Shown here in pieces: positions 47,507-57,626 of a DNA stretch of 64,000 nt. Positions within the stretch are counted from its first letter, which is position 1, and every line of letters starts with the position of its first letter. This stretch comes from Hongsoonwoonella zoysiae (GTDB lineage: Bacteria > Pseudomonadota > Alphaproteobacteria > Rhizobiales > Stappiaceae): positions 1,803,736-1,867,735 of the forward strand of contig NZ_JABRXF010000001.1 in the NCBI RefSeq assembly GCF_013266695.1, written 5' to 3'. The notes under the pieces were generated by a model. It made no database searches, was not told the origin of the DNA, and saw only the letters and a program-made list of their open reading frames with translations. The position numbers and the translations under genes are program-made.

Positions 47507-48697
47507 ATGACTCAATCGTTTCTGGACCATCTGAACACCGAGTTGGCGGGGCTCAAGGAAGCGGGCCTTTACAAGTCGGAACGGGTGATCACCTCCAGGC
47601 AGGCGGGCACAGTGTCGCTGGCCGGCGGCAAGTCGGTCATCAACCTCTGCGCCAACAACTACCTCGGCCTTTCCGATAATCCCGATCTGATCGAGGCGGG
47701 TTGCGCGGCGTTGCGCCGCTATGGCTACGGCATGTCCTCCGTGCGCTTCATCTGCGGCACGCAGGAGGAGCACAAGGAGCTGGAGGCGCGCATTTCCGCC
47801 TTCCTGGGGATGGAGGACACAATTCTTTATTCCAGTTGCTTCGATGCCAATACGGGCCTGTTCGAAACGCTTCTGGGGCCTGAGGATGCCATCATATCCG
47901 ATGCGCTCAACCACGCCTCGATCATCGACGGAATACGCTTGTGCAAGGCCAAACGTTTCCGCTACGCGAATTCCGACATGGCGGACCTGGAAGCGCAGTT
48001 GCAGGCAGCCTCTGATTGCCGTTTCAGGATGATCGCCACCGACGGTGTGTTTTCCATGGACGGCTATATCGCGAAGCTCGGTGAAATCTGCGACCTGGCG
48101 GAACGATACGGCGCCATGGTCATGGTCGATGACAGTCATGCCGTCGGCTTCCTCGGGAAGACTGGGCGCGGATCGATCGAACATTGCGGCGTAATGGGCC
48201 GGGTGGATATCGTCACCGGCACGCTGGGCAAGGCGCTCGGCGGCGCGTCGGGGGGCTATACCAGCGGCAAGGCCGAGGTTGTCGACTGGCTCAGGCAGCG
48301 CTCGCGTCCCTATCTCTTCTCCAACACGCTTGCGCCGGTCATCGCGGCGACGTCGATCAAGGTGCTGGACATGCTGGAGGCTTCGACCGAGCGGCGCGAC
48401 CGGCTGATGGAAAATGCCGCGCATTTCCGGGATCGCATGTCGGCTGCCGGGTTCGATCTTTTACCGGGCGAGCACCCGATCATCCCGGTGATGCTGCGCG
48501 ACCCGAAACTGGCGCAGGAAATGGCCGCCCGGCTTGATGGGAAGGGCGTTTACGTCGCACCCTTCAGCTTTCCCGTCGTCCCGCGCGGGCAGGACAGGAT
48601 CCGTACACAGATGTCGGCTGCGCATTCGCGCGAGGAACTGGACCGCGCGATCGATGCCTTCATCGAGGTCGGACGGGAGATGGGGGTGATCCGATGA
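47507..48697 (+). CDS. kbl: Glycine C-acetyltransferase (2-amino-3-ketobutyrate CoA ligase)
   Basis: A 396-residue PLP enzyme that splits 2-amino-3-oxobutyrate with CoA into glycine and acetyl-CoA. The PLP Lys is in [17 protein letters not shown]. The family segments [34 protein letters not shown] and [12 protein letters not shown] are intact. AAGGAA precedes the ATG. Its stop overlaps the tdh start, giving the standard two-step threonine degradation operon. Confidence 0.95.
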   Translation: MTQSFLDHLNTELAGLKEAGLYKSERVITSRQAGTVSLAGGKSVINLCANNYLGLSDNPDLIEAGCAALRRYGYGMSSVRFICGTQEEHKELEARISAFLGMEDTILYSSCFDANTGLFETLLGPEDAIISDALNHASIIDGIRLCKAKRFRYANSDMADLEAQLQAASDCRFRMIATDGVFSMDGYIAKLGEICDLAERYGAMVMVDDSHAVGFLGKTGRGSIEHCGVMGRVDIVTGTLGKALGGASGGYTSGKAEVVDWLRQRSRPYLFSNTLAPVIAATSIKVLDMLEASTERRDRLMENAAHFRDRMSAAGFDLLPGEHPIIPVMLRDPKLAQEMAARLDGKGVYVAPFSFPVVPRGQDRIRTQMSAAHSREELDRAIDAFIEVGREMGVIR

Positions 48698-49731
48698 GCA
48701 ATGAGATGAAAGCGCTGGTCAAGGCGAAGGCCGAGCCGGGCTTGTGGATGCAGCGTGTCCCCGTTCCCGAGCCAGGCCCCAACGAGGTGTTGATCAAGGT
48801 CAGGAAGTCCGCGATCTGCGGTACGGACGTGCATATCTGGAAATGGGACGAATGGTCGGCGAAAACCGTGCCCGTGCCTATGGTCGTGGGTCATGAATTC
48901 TGCGGCGAGATTGCCGAAACAGGCTCTGCGGCGACGAAATACGAGATCGGCCAGCGTGTTTCCGGCGAGGGACATATTGTCTGCGGCTCTTGCCGCAATT
49001 GCCGGGCGGGGCGGGGGCATTTGTGCCACAATACGCTGGGCGTCGGCGTAAACCGGCCCGGTTCCTTCGCCGAATATGTCTGCATTCCGGAAAACAACGT
49101 GGTGGCGATCCCGGACGATATTCCCGATGAAATCGCCGCGATCTTCGACCCGTTCGGCAATGCCGTCCACACGGCTTTGAGCTTCGACCTTGTCGGCGAG
49201 GATGTGCTGGTCACCGGTGCCGGCCCGATCGGCATCATGGGCGCGCTGGTTGCGCAAAGGGTGGGCGCGCGCAAGGTGGTGATCACGGACATCAGCCCCT
49301 ATCGCATCGAACTTGCGAAAAAGCTGGGCATCCAGCATGTGGTCGATGCATCGAAAGAGAGCCTTGATGATGTGATGGCGCGCCTCGGCATGACCGAAGG
49401 TTTCGACGTTGGGCTGGAAATGTCCGGCGCGGCACCCGCGATGCGCGACATGATCGACAAGATGAACAATGGCGGAAAGATCGCTCTTCTCGGGATCGCG
49501 CCCACCGCTTTCGCCGTCGACTGGAACAAGATCATCTTCAAGATGCTGACCGTCAAAGGCATCTACGGGCGCGAGATGTATGAGACCTGGTACAAGATGA
49601 TAGCGCTGGTGCAATCCGGCCTCGATCTGACGGATCTCATCACCCACCGTATCTCCATCGACGATTTCGAAGCCGGCTTCGCGGCGATGATTTCGGGCGA
49701 GGCCGGAAAGGTCGTCATGGACTGGGATTAG
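48694..49731 (+). CDS. tdh: L-threonine 3-dehydrogenase
   Basis: A 345-residue zinc-dependent medium-chain dehydrogenase that oxidises threonine to 2-amino-3-oxobutyrate. Catalytic zinc ligands are in ICGTDVHIW and VGHEFCGEI. The structural zinc cysteines are in [15 protein letters not shown]. The NAD site is [19 protein letters not shown] overlaps the kbl stop (ATGA). The product goes straight to Kbl. Confidence 0.95.
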   Translation: MSNEMKALVKAKAEPGLWMQRVPVPEPGPNEVLIKVRKSAICGTDVHIWKWDEWSAKTVPVPMVVGHEFCGEIAETGSAATKYEIGQRVSGEGHIVCGSCRNCRAGRGHLCHNTLGVGVNRPGSFAEYVCIPENNVVAIPDDIPDEIAAIFDPFGNAVHTALSFDLVGEDVLVTGAGPIGIMGALVAQRVGARKVVITDISPYRIELAKKLGIQHVVDASKESLDDVMARLGMTEGFDVGLEMSGAAPAMRDMIDKMNNGGKIALLGIAPTAFAVDWNKIIFKMLTVKGIYGREMYETWYKMIALVQSGLDLTDLITHRISIDDFEAGFAAMISGEAGKVVMDWD

Positions 49732-49776
49732 GCCCCAGCCATTTGGGGAAAGGGCCGGGCGCCACGCGATTCTCGC

Positions 49777-50769
49777 CTAAAAACCCGCGACGCGCTCGAC
49801 GAACCAGACGGCGGAAACCGAGCCGATCGCATATGTTACGGCTCTTTTCGGCCACACCGTCGCTTCGGCAAGCAGCAGCTTCAGGCCGGCAATGGCAAGA
49901 AGCGCAAGGGCGACGAAGATCAGTTGCCCTGCTTCCACTCCCAGGTTGAAGGTGAGGAGCGCAAGCGGCACGTCCTGTTGCGGCAGGCCGATTTCGCGCA
50001 GCGCACCGCCGAAGCCGAAACCGTGCAGCAGGCCGAACAGGAACGCGATGACCCACGGGTAGCGGCTGGAAAAATCGATCCGGCCATTTTCCTTCCTGAG
50101 GATTTCGGCCGCGACGAAAACGATGCTGAGCGCGATCAGCGCCTCCACCGGCTGTTGCGGCGCGTTGGCCAGTCCGAGTGTCGTGAAGGCAAGCGTGATC
50201 GAGTGGGCAACGGTAAAGGCCGTGATCGTCTCCACCAGCGTACGGAGACTGCCGATCAGCAAGAGCAGCGCCAGCACGAAAAGAAGATGATCGAAGCCGA
50301 GCAGGATGTGCTCCACGCCGAGCAGAAAATACGTGCGCGCGGTATCCGTTAACGTTGGCGATGTTTCCACCGTCACTTCTGGATAATCGGGCATCAGGCG
50401 CGCGGACTGCACGCTTCCGTCGAGATGCGCGATCCTGACGAGCGCGTCGGTGAAGGTTGCGGCGAGGCCGTCGATTGAGATGGTCCGGCCCGCCAGTCCT
50501 CCTTCGCAGGCAATGCTCCACCGGCTCAGCACGGCAGCGCCGTCGTTGATGGTGACGGGGGCTGCCGTCTCGGTGCAATTGTCGGGAAGGCGAACGTTGA
50601 GCGAAAGGCGAAACTCGCCGCGCGCCGGCACCTTCCAGAGTATGTCGTAGATGCCGGGTGTGGCTTCGGTGATTTCGAGGTATGCAGGGCGCAGTTCATG
50701 CGCTTGCGCGCCGGTATGCCCGAAGCCTGCGAATGCGAGGGAAATCAGAAACACCAGACAGCGCATCAT
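49777..50769 (-). CDS. HupE/UreJ-family membrane protein
   Basis: A 330-residue protein with a signal peptide (residues 1-23, ending in AQAHELRPAYLEI). A periplasmic domain runs to about residue 140, followed by a C-terminal membrane domain of six helices with the family's histidine motifs GVEHILLGFDHLLFVLALL, FTVAHSITLAFTTLG and FGLLHGFGFGGAL. HupE/UreJ proteins are nickel or cobalt permeases in hydrogenase and urease clusters, but many stand-alone members have no proven metal. The start overlaps the upstream PpiC gene stop (ATGA). No hydrogenase or urease genes are in the window. Confidence 0.87.
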   Translation of the reverse strand: MMRCLVFLISLAFAGFGHTGAQAHELRPAYLEITEATPGIYDILWKVPARGEFRLSLNVRLPDNCTETAAPVTINDGAAVLSRWSIACEGGLAGRTISIDGLAATFTDALVRIAHLDGSVQSARLMPDYPEVTVETSPTLTDTARTYFLLGVEHILLGFDHLLFVLALLLLIGSLRTLVETITAFTVAHSITLAFTTLGLANAPQQPVEALIALSIVFVAAEILRKENGRIDFSSRYPWVIAFLFGLLHGFGFGGALREIGLPQQDVPLALLTFNLGVEAGQLIFVALALLAIAGLKLLLAEATVWPKRAVTYAIGSVSAVWFVERVAGF

Positions 50770-51656
50770 TGCGTTGCGGCGCTGTTCGGCGCCCCTTCCT
50801 GACCTTCCGGCGCGGGCCATGTGACCTTCACCTCGTACTTCTCTTTCAGCTCCAGATAGCGTTCTTCCGCCACCTTGCGGCGTTTGTCCGCCTGCCATTC
50901 GCGCAGCACCACATCACGGATTTCATCGAGCGCAGGGTCGCGCGCGGCCTCGCGTTGGTCGACGCGCACCAGATGGCGGCCGTAGGTCGATCGCCAGGGG
51001 CCGGTCCAGATCCCGGCCTCGGCCTTTGAAAGTTCCTGCGCGAATTCCTTGCCGAAAGTATTTTCGATCTGCTCTGCCGTAACCAGCGGCACGGTTTGCG
51101 GCAAAAGCGTCGGATCGCCATGGCGTCCTACATCGATCTCGCCTTCGGCTGAGCGCAATGCGTTCAGCAGGGCGGCGGCGTCCGCTTCGGCCTCGCCGCC
51201 CCGCTTTTGCGGGTTCAGGAAAATCTGGCGGAAGGCGATGCGCTCCGACATTCGGAATTTTTCGCGGTTGTCCTTCAGGTATTTCGCAAGTTCTTCATCG
51301 CTCGGCGAAAGTTCGGATGCGCCCGGTTCCATCAGGAATTCCATTTTCTGCTGCAGACGCCGGCGGAAAACAGTGTCGTCCCGGTCGAGGCCGAGCTTGC
51401 GCCCCTCGCGGTAGAAGATTTCCTCCTTCACGTAAGCGTCGACCAGTCCTCGCATTTCCTCGTCAGTCGGCGGGCGCTGCCATGTTCTGAAAAAGGTCTG
51501 GTAAAGTTGCGCTATCCGCCCCGGCCCGACCTCGACCGTTTGACGCGCGTGCCCCGTTTCGCCTCGGTCAATGAACGAATAGAGCCCGAAAACGATCGCG
51601 CCGATCGTCAGGAACTGGAAGAACGGCTCGGCAAGCATACGGCGTATGATGTCCAT
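50766..51656 (-). CDS. PpiC/parvulin-type peptidyl-prolyl isomerase, membrane-anchored
   Basis: A 296-residue protein. A single membrane anchor (residues 12-30, FFQFLTIGAIVFGLYSF) is followed by a SurA-like helical region and a PpiC_2-type parvulin domain (about 125-240). It likely helps fold envelope proteins in the periplasm; translational coupling to the HupE-like gene suggests it serves that protein. The frame continues far upstream through other-frame codons, but MDIIRRMLAEPFFQ at 51656 is the natural N-terminus; its ribosome site (GGGAG, 13 nt away) is weak. Confidence 0.82.
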   Translation of the reverse strand: MDIIRRMLAEPFFQFLTIGAIVFGLYSFIDRGETGHARQTVEVGPGRIAQLYQTFFRTWQRPPTDEEMRGLVDAYVKEEIFYREGRKLGLDRDDTVFRRRLQQKMEFLMEPGASELSPSDEELAKYLKDNREKFRMSERIAFRQIFLNPQKRGGEAEADAAALLNALRSAEGEIDVGRHGDPTLLPQTVPLVTAEQIENTFGKEFAQELSKAEAGIWTGPWRSTYGRHLVRVDQREAARDPALDEIRDVVLREWQADKRRKVAEERYLELKEKYEVKVTWPAPEGQEGAPNSAATQ

Positions 51657-51775
51657 GGGCGGACTGCGCTCCCATCGTGCGGCTGTCCCTCGCGCAGGTA
51701 AGAATATACCCGAAATCGCCTCCAGGGCATCACAGCGCCTGACGGTAAAGGCCGAGTGGTTAAGGGCCGGTCGGC

Positions 51776-52582
51776 TCAATTTCCGGTCGGGGAAAGGAAC
51801 GCAACGGTAAATCTTGCGCCCAGGCCTCCCGGCCCGCCCGGCGCGCTGTCCGCCCAGTAGCGCACGCCCGCCTGGAAGCTCACCGGCTGTTCGCCGAACC
51901 TGACGACCTTGGCGACCATGGCGTTGATCGGGATCGACCATTCGTTGTTCGTCCAGTCGTAGGTGGATTCCGAATTCAGCGTGAAGGTCCCGGCTGTTGG
52001 CGTCGTGTAGGCGAGGAAGGGCTGCAGGAAGGTTGAGTTGACTTCGCTGCGTGAACTGTCGCCCGCGAACGACCAGAAGTGGTTGCCCAGTATGCCATAG
52101 GTCCAGGGTCCGCTCTGCTTGAGGACGACGCCCGTGGGGCCGGCGCCCCATTTTTCCGTGCTTAACAGGCTGTCCGTCCCCGTTGGCAGAAGGAAGACGG
52201 GCCCAAGGCCCCAGATGATGCCGCAGGGTCCAGGGTCTTTCGGCGGAAGAAACAGGCTCTGGGTTGTGTCGCTCAGACCGAATTGCGTGCCGGAGTTTCC
52301 CACGATGTCGTCTTGCCAGACGACGGACACGATGGTGCGCGAGATGAGGTTCCATTTCTCGTTCAGCGAGATCGGGATCACTGGCTGGATGTTGAGTGTG
52401 ACATTGTCGCCGTCAGCCGGGCCGTAGCCGGTATTGTAGTTGAACTGGAAGGGCATGCTGATGAGCGAGGCGACAGGATTGGAGAGTTTCTTGGCAAGGT
52501 CGGCATCCTGCGCTTGCGCGCAAGTGATTGAATAGGAAACACCGGTCGCCGGCGCGAGAAGAAATTAACCTGCCTTGATCAT
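51776..52582 (-). pseudogene. Outer-membrane beta-barrel (porin-like) protein gene broken by an early stop
   Basis: The intact part encodes a beta-rich protein with alternating pattern, from SLISMPFQFNYNTGYGPADG through NIQPVIPISLNEKWNLISRT to a final aromatic-poor strand FTVAFLSPTGN, like the family of uncharacterised neurofilament-free transporters in rhizobial outer membranes. In frame upstream I read ATG at 52582, four codons, then TAA at 52567-52565, then a signal peptide (FLLAPATGVSYSITCAQAQ). GGGG lies upstream of that ATG. So one nonsense codon removes translation unless a later start such as 52456 is used, which would lack the signal. A sequencing error cannot be excluded. Confidence 0.7.
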
Positions 52583-53795
52583 CTCTTGCGCCCCTTTAGA
52601 AACTTGAGCTTTGCTTGCGGATGGACCGGCCCTGGGCATATTGATTATCGATGATTTTCCGAGGGATGGGTCCAGGCCCTGATTGCGCTAAAATTAAGAT
52701 ATTTATTTTTTAATTTTCATGTATTTTGAGATTTATATAAATAAAAATATTATTATAACTTGAAGTTATAAATAATTATTTTTAGTGTTATGATTATCTC
52801 AATAGAGATAGTTACTTTTAAAGAGTTTGTCTGTTCCGAAAACGAAGGTTCTTGGATTAAGTTTTGGTTCGAGAGTGTCTCTTTTTAAATTCAGGGCGCG
52901 AATGGAGCGGTATTTATCTATGAGGTATATTTCTGCCGTATTGACTCTTATGCGAATGAATATATAGCGGCATGTCTGTATTAAGTCATTGTAGCGCAGT
53001 ATTTCGTAATTGAAATTTACGTTGCGTAATTAATTGATTGAATATCTTCCTGCTTGTTTTCCGAATTTGTTGTCAAGGCGCAAGTATGACGCTACCATTG
53101 ACGCTGGGTTCGTTCGAATTGCGTTGTTGTCTAAAGCGTTTTCCGGCCGGATTGTCTCATGCGGTCGGTAGGAAAGCGCTTCAGGATCAATATGTTGGAG
53201 CGTATTTTCGTCAAGGCGGCTCTATTTTGACGGAATAAGCTCCGGACGCGCGAAGATAAGGGGCCGGCGATAGCGATTGTTGCAAAAACAACGCTTGGTA
53301 ACATCCAGGCAGGCGCCAGGGCCGTTCGGTCGGTTTGTTGTCGCGGCATGCCCGAAAGGCGCAGGCCTGGCATCAAGGGGCTGTGGCGCCTAACTGGATC
53401 GCGCCTCGGGACAGTGGGGTCCCCCGGCTCAAGGGATGGATCGAATTCGCCCTGCATATTTGTACTTTCTCCAATGGCACCGGCAGCCAAAGCCCGGATT
53501 GCCGGAAAATCACAATGGCCTTTTCAACGATGCTGTGCGCATTCGCATGCCAGATACCTGACCGGGTTTCTGGACCGCTTTCGTCATGAGAAATCGCTCC
53601 AGGATCGACATCCTCCGGGAAAATGGCGGTATTTTCATGATAAACTGACGTCGCGATACAAGACTGCGGGAGCAGTTTCTTCATGACGGGGCGGGTTCGG
53701 TTCCACCGTGCCACGTTTCCGGGTTTCGGGCGTAATAGGGCAGCGGCGCGATCCGTCGCATGCCGGCAAAAGCCTAGTTTGAGAGGCAGGCAGCA
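52583..53795. other. 1.2-kb non-coding region, mostly AT-rich, with palindrome and repeat fragments
   Basis: No convincing gene. The part 52690-53060 is strongly AT-rich. A perfect palindrome TTATAACTT-G-AAGTTATAA lies at 52753-52771. From 53130 onward GC rises again and there are fragments of the intergenic repeat family: AAAGCGCTTCAGGATCAA near 53173 and GAAATCGCTCCAGGATCG near 53590. The short open frames at 53038, 53335 and 53348 show no family features. Confidence 0.55.
53173..53215. repeat. Fragment of the intergenic repeat family, copy D
   Basis: GGAAAGCGCTTCAGGATCAA, then ATGTTGGAGCG, resembling the GAAATCGCTCCAGGATCAA block of copy A. A second fragment (GAGAAATCGCTCCAGGATC) lies at 53587-53606. 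Confidence 0.45.
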
Positions 53796-54758
53796 ATGAA
53801 GAAGTCCCGAACAGACCAGGTGTCCGTTGCCCGTGATCGCTGCTTTGTGCGCAATCTCGACTGGAACCTTGTCAAGGTATTCCACGAGATCGCCCGCAAT
53901 GGAGGCGTGACGAACGCGGCGGCTGCGATATCGCGGCAGCAACCCGCCGTCAGCAGTGCGCTGAAGCGCCTTGAGGATTATCTGGGAAAGAACCTGTGTG
54001 AAAGAGGGCCGGGCGGTTTCGCCCTGACCGATCACGGAGCGCGCCTTGCGCGTATTGCGGAGCAGATGGATCAGCTTGCCTGCTCCCTGCAGGCCGAATT
54101 CGACGAGATTGACAACGATCTTTCGATACAGCTGCAAATCGCTACGGTCTGCAATGTCGTTTGCCCGCGCTTCGACAGGGCCATTCGCCGGTTTGCCGCC
54201 GCCTATCCGAAGGCCGAGCTTTACATTCACGTGGCGCCCTATCCGCAGATCGAGGATATGGTGCTGGCCGGCGAGGCGGATTTGGGTGTGTGCCCGGATC
54301 CGAGGCTGGACGAGAGGCTGGAATATTCGTTCCTCTACCGGGAGCATCACCTCGTTGTTTGCGGCAGCCGGCACAGGCTGGCCGGCAGGACGATCACCGA
54401 CCTGGATTCTCTTGCGAACGAAGCGTTCGTGGTTCCCGGCACGGATGAGGCGCGTCTGGTGCGCGAGTTCCGGTCCGAACGGGGGTGGGGCCAGAAAAAG
54501 GCCGGACAGTCACCTGATATCTGGGAGGTCAAGCGCCTGTTGCATGCCGGCATCGGCATTTCCCTCCTGCCGCTCGACATGGTGGAACGCGAAATCGAGG
54601 AAGGGACGTTTTGGCCGTTGACCAAGCCGATCGAAGGTCTGTCGGATGATATTCATCTGGTCACCAACAGGGCCTCGAGCGGACATTTCGCTGCCAGGAA
54701 GTTTCTTGAGTTCCTGCCGCAGCCCGATGAGGAAAGCGCGTCCGCGTTGAGTTGCTGA
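53796..54758 (+). CDS. LysR-family transcriptional regulator
   Basis: A 320-residue LysR-type regulator with a 19-residue N-terminal extension. The winged helix spans residues 20-80 (NLDWNLVKVFHEIARNGGVT, then RQQPAVSSALKRLEDYLG), and the binding domain begins near residue 108. It is convergent with, not divergent from, the polyamine-type transporter genes, so the usual divergent-target rule does not name its target. AGGCAGG-type spacing precedes the ATG at 53796. Confidence 0.85.
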   Translation: MKKSRTDQVSVARDRCFVRNLDWNLVKVFHEIARNGGVTNAAAAISRQQPAVSSALKRLEDYLGKNLCERGPGGFALTDHGARLARIAEQMDQLACSLQAEFDEIDNDLSIQLQIATVCNVVCPRFDRAIRRFAAAYPKAELYIHVAPYPQIEDMVLAGEADLGVCPDPRLDERLEYSFLYREHHLVVCGSRHRLAGRTITDLDSLANEAFVVPGTDEARLVREFRSERGWGQKKAGQSPDIWEVKRLLHAGIGISLLPLDMVEREIEEGTFWPLTKPIEGLSDDIHLVTNRASSGHFAARKFLEFLPQPDEESASALSC

Positions 54759-54809
54759 GCCCGCCCGCGCCTTTCGGCGGTTCCGCCCTTCTTGGCCGGC
54801 GGCGCGCGC

Positions 54810-55586
54810 CTAGCCCCTGTATCGCGTGATCCGGAAGCCCAGCACCGTTGCGCCCAGCGAGAGCGCCATTATCAGAACGGCCACCACGTTGATGCTTGGG
54901 TCGACGCCCCTTCTCAGCATGCCCCACATGAACGTCGGTAGTGTGTTGTTGCCGCCGATGGTGAAGAACGTCACGAGAAAATCGTCCAGCGACAGCGCCA
55001 TGGCGATCAGCGCGCCGCCCAGAATGCTGGGGCTGACGATCGGCAACGTGATCTGGAAGAACGCCTGCAGCGGTGAGGCGCCAAGATCGCGTGCGCTATC
55101 GATGGTGGCGAAATCGAAGGAAAGCATTCGCGCGCTGACCACGAGGATGACGAAAGGCTGGGTGAACACGAGATGGCTAGCGATTACCGTGTGAAGGCCA
55201 AGGGGGACGTCAACCCAGGATGTATAGAATGTCAGCAGGGCGATGCCGAGGAGCAGGGGCGGCGCCATCAGGGGAAGCGTGAGAAGAGCCATCAGTGATC
55301 CGGCGGCGCGCCGGTTCATGCGCGACAGCGAAAGTGCCGCGAGCGTGCCGATGACCGTGGAAACCGCGCCCACGCAGGCCGTGACGATCAGGCTGTTTTG
55401 AAACGCGGTGAAAAAGCCCGGCCGGTCGAAGGCCGCGAAGAACCAGTGCAGCGTCCAGCCCTGAATTGGAAAGCTGAGAAGCGGGCTTTCGCTGAAACAG
55501 AACAGCACCAGAACCGCCAGCGGCGACATCATGAAGAGTACCGTCAGCGTGGCGAAACCCGTCCAGATCATCCTGTCCAAGCCCAT
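54810..55586 (-). CDS. Spermidine/putrescine-type ABC transporter permease (PotC-like)
   Basis: A 258-residue BPD_transp_1 permease with six membrane helices. The EAA loop reads DSARDLGASPLQAFFQITLP, followed by the PotC-type SLDDFLVTFFTIGGNNTLPT. Its ATG overlaps the stop of the upstream permease by one base (TGATG). The longer frame upstream is a shadow of the PotB-like gene. Confidence 0.9.
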   Translation of the reverse strand: MGLDRMIWTGFATLTVLFMMSPLAVLVLFCFSESPLLSFPIQGWTLHWFFAAFDRPGFFTAFQNSLIVTACVGAVSTVIGTLAALSLSRMNRRAAGSLMALLTLPLMAPPLLLGIALLTFYTSWVDVPLGLHTVIASHLVFTQPFVILVVSARMLSFDFATIDSARDLGASPLQAFFQITLPIVSPSILGGALIAMALSLDDFLVTFFTIGGNNTLPTFMWGMLRRGVDPSINVVAVLIMALSLGATVLGFRITRYRG

Positions 55587-56440
55587 CAGTCGCGCCTCCG
55601 CGTCACGGCGAAAAGAGCCGCGGCGACCGTCAGAATGATGACGACGCAGCAGCCGATGACCACGAACGACATCGCCGATCCGAGCGGCGAATTCAGCCGC
55701 GTGCCGAACTGGTTCTGGATGAAGAGGCCGATCATCGAGCTGCTCGGTCCGCCCACCATCAGCGGCGTTACGTAGTCTCCGGCCGCGAAGATGAAGGACA
55801 GGCTGAACGCGGATAGGATCCCGACCCGGCATTGCGGGACGATGATGTCGGCGAAGATCCGCATGCGCGACGCCCCGAGGTCGCGCGCCGCTTCGAGTGG
55901 AATGTCGTCGATGCCCTTGAGCGATCCGTAGATCGGCAGAACCGCCAGCGGGAGCGTGTAATGCACGAGGGTAATGACCACCGCGACCGGATTGTAGAGC
56001 AGCGCTGTAATCGGATTATCGATCAGACCGATCGCCAAAAGCGCGGAATTCAGGATGCCGGCGGAGCCGAGTATCGTCTTCCACATGTAGATCTTGGTCA
56101 GGTATCCGCCAAACAGCGCAAGCAGCGTGACGAAGATCAGCGCCGTACCGAAGCGATACGCGCGGAAGCGGCAGAAAAAGGCGAAGGCGAAGGCGATCAG
56201 CGTTGTCGTCAGGCCGATCGCCAATGCCATTCCAAGCGTGAATATCAGCGGGCCGGAGTAATCCAGGAACACTGCCTCGTACTGGGCGAGAGTCGCGTCC
56301 GGGCGAAGCTGGAAGGCGCGGACCCGCCAGAAGGAGATGATGAAGAAATAGGCGAGCGGCACCGCAAAAAATGCGGTGAACACCAGCACGCTCGGCAAGA
56401 CAGGAAGTATGCGTGCGTAGGGAAACCGACCGTTCTTCAT
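55586..56440 (-). CDS. Spermidine/putrescine-type ABC transporter permease (PotB-like)
   Basis: A 284-residue permease with six helices. The EAA loop is LEAARDLGASRMRIFADIIV and the following FAAGDYVTPLMVGGPSSSMI is typical of PotB/PotH. Start overlaps the ATPase stop (ATGA). Confidence 0.9.
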   Translation of the reverse strand: MKNGRFPYARILPVLPSVLVFTAFFAVPLAYFFIISFWRVRAFQLRPDATLAQYEAVFLDYSGPLIFTLGMALAIGLTTTLIAFAFAFFCRFRAYRFGTALIFVTLLALFGGYLTKIYMWKTILGSAGILNSALLAIGLIDNPITALLYNPVAVVITLVHYTLPLAVLPIYGSLKGIDDIPLEAARDLGASRMRIFADIIVPQCRVGILSAFSLSFIFAAGDYVTPLMVGGPSSSMIGLFIQNQFGTRLNSPLGSAMSFVVIGCCVVIILTVAAALFAVTRRRD

Positions 56441-57498
56441 TCCGTAAGCACCGTGTGGTCGCGGCTTCGCCAGCCGATCAAAGCCTTGGCCCCGGGATGG
56501 GCGCAGCGGTTTTGCCCCTGATCGCGAACCTCGACGATGATCCGCTCGCCGTTTTGCGTGGCAAGCTTGTAGTGCGTATAGGGGCCGAGGAAGACGACCT
56601 CCTCGACTGTCGAAACGATCTGCAGATCGAAGTCCGCCGGCAGGGTCTCGCTTTCGTTGAGTCGGATACCCATGTTTTCCGGCCGCACCACGCAGTCTAT
56701 CTCGGCGTCCTTGCCGGCATCGGCGAAGCTGAGCCCGTTTTCAAGCGTTACCTTCCCGTCTTTCCTTTGGCCGCGGAAGAAGTTCGCCTCGCCGATGAAC
56801 CGTGATATGAAGCGTGATTGCGGGCGCAGGTAGATGTCCTGCGGCGATCCCGACTGGACGATGCGCCCGCCTTCCATGACGCATATCCGGTTGGCGAGCG
56901 ACATGGCCTCCTCTTGGTCGTGGGTGACGAAAATGAATGTGCCGCCCGTTGCCGAATGAATGCGGCGGAATTCTTCCTGCATCGCCTTGCGCAGCTTCAG
57001 GTCGAGCGCGGCTAGCGGTTCGTCGAGCAACAGGACCTTGGGTTGCATCACAAGGGCCCGCGCGAGCGCCACGCGCTGGCGCTGGCCGCCCGACATCTGG
57101 TCGATCGATCGCGGGCCGAAATCGCCGAGGTGGACCAGCGACAGCGCTTCCTGCACACGCCGCTTGCGTTCCTCGTCAGGCACCCTGGCAAGTCTCAGGC
57201 CGTAGCCCACGTTTTGCGCCACGGTCATATGCGGGAACAGGCCATAACCCTGAAAGACCATGTTGGTCGGTCGCGCCTCGGGTTTCAGCCTCGTCACGTC
57301 CTGGCCTTCCAGCGTTATCGTGCCGCCGCTCGGCATTACGAAACCGCCGATCATCCGTAACAACGTGGTCTTGCCGCAACCGGAAGGGCCCAGAATGGCC
57401 AGGAATTCGCCTTTTTGGATGTCGAGGTCGGTTGGCAGCACGGCCCTTACCGCGCCGTATTGCTTCGATATCTGGCGGAGTTCTACGTGCGCTGTCAT
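56437..57498 (-). CDS. Spermidine/putrescine-type ABC transporter ATPase (PotA-like)
   Basis: A 353-residue ATPase. Walker A is GPSGCGKTTLLRMIGG, the signature MSGGQRQRVALARAL, Walker B VLLLDEPLAALD, and the H-loop VTHDQEEAM. A C-terminal TOBE domain (about 275-350) is present, as in PotA and FbpC. The ATG at 57498 follows a G-rich stretch. It lies 128 bp after the binding-protein gene with a stem-loop between. Confidence 0.92.
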   Translation of the reverse strand: MTAHVELRQISKQYGAVRAVLPTDLDIQKGEFLAILGPSGCGKTTLLRMIGGFVMPSGGTITLEGQDVTRLKPEARPTNMVFQGYGLFPHMTVAQNVGYGLRLARVPDEERKRRVQEALSLVHLGDFGPRSIDQMSGGQRQRVALARALVMQPKVLLLDEPLAALDLKLRKAMQEEFRRIHSATGGTFIFVTHDQEEAMSLANRICVMEGGRIVQSGSPQDIYLRPQSRFISRFIGEANFFRGQRKDGKVTLENGLSFADAGKDAEIDCVVRPENMGIRLNESETLPADFDLQIVSTVEEVVFLGPYTHYKLATQNGERIIVEVRDQGQNRCAHPGAKALIGWRSRDHTVLTE

Positions 57499-57573
57499 CG
57501 GCCCCCAACATCTCCGGCATTCCCGGCGCCGGGCGCCGGTCGCTATCAGGTTTCCCGCAAAGTCGGTCCACCG

Positions 57574-57594
57574 CAAGGGGCGTTTCGCCCCTTG
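57574..57594 (-). promoter_or_regulatory. Stem-loop between binding-protein and ATPase genes
   Basis: CAAGGGGCG-TTT-CGCCCCTTG, a perfect 9-bp stem with no U run on the minus strand, 33 nt beyond the binding-protein stop. Likely an mRNA-stabilising or partial-attenuation element that raises binding-protein output. Confidence 0.55.
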
Positions 57595-57626
57595 CCTTGT
57601 CGTATCGTCTGTCGTTCGAGTGTCCG

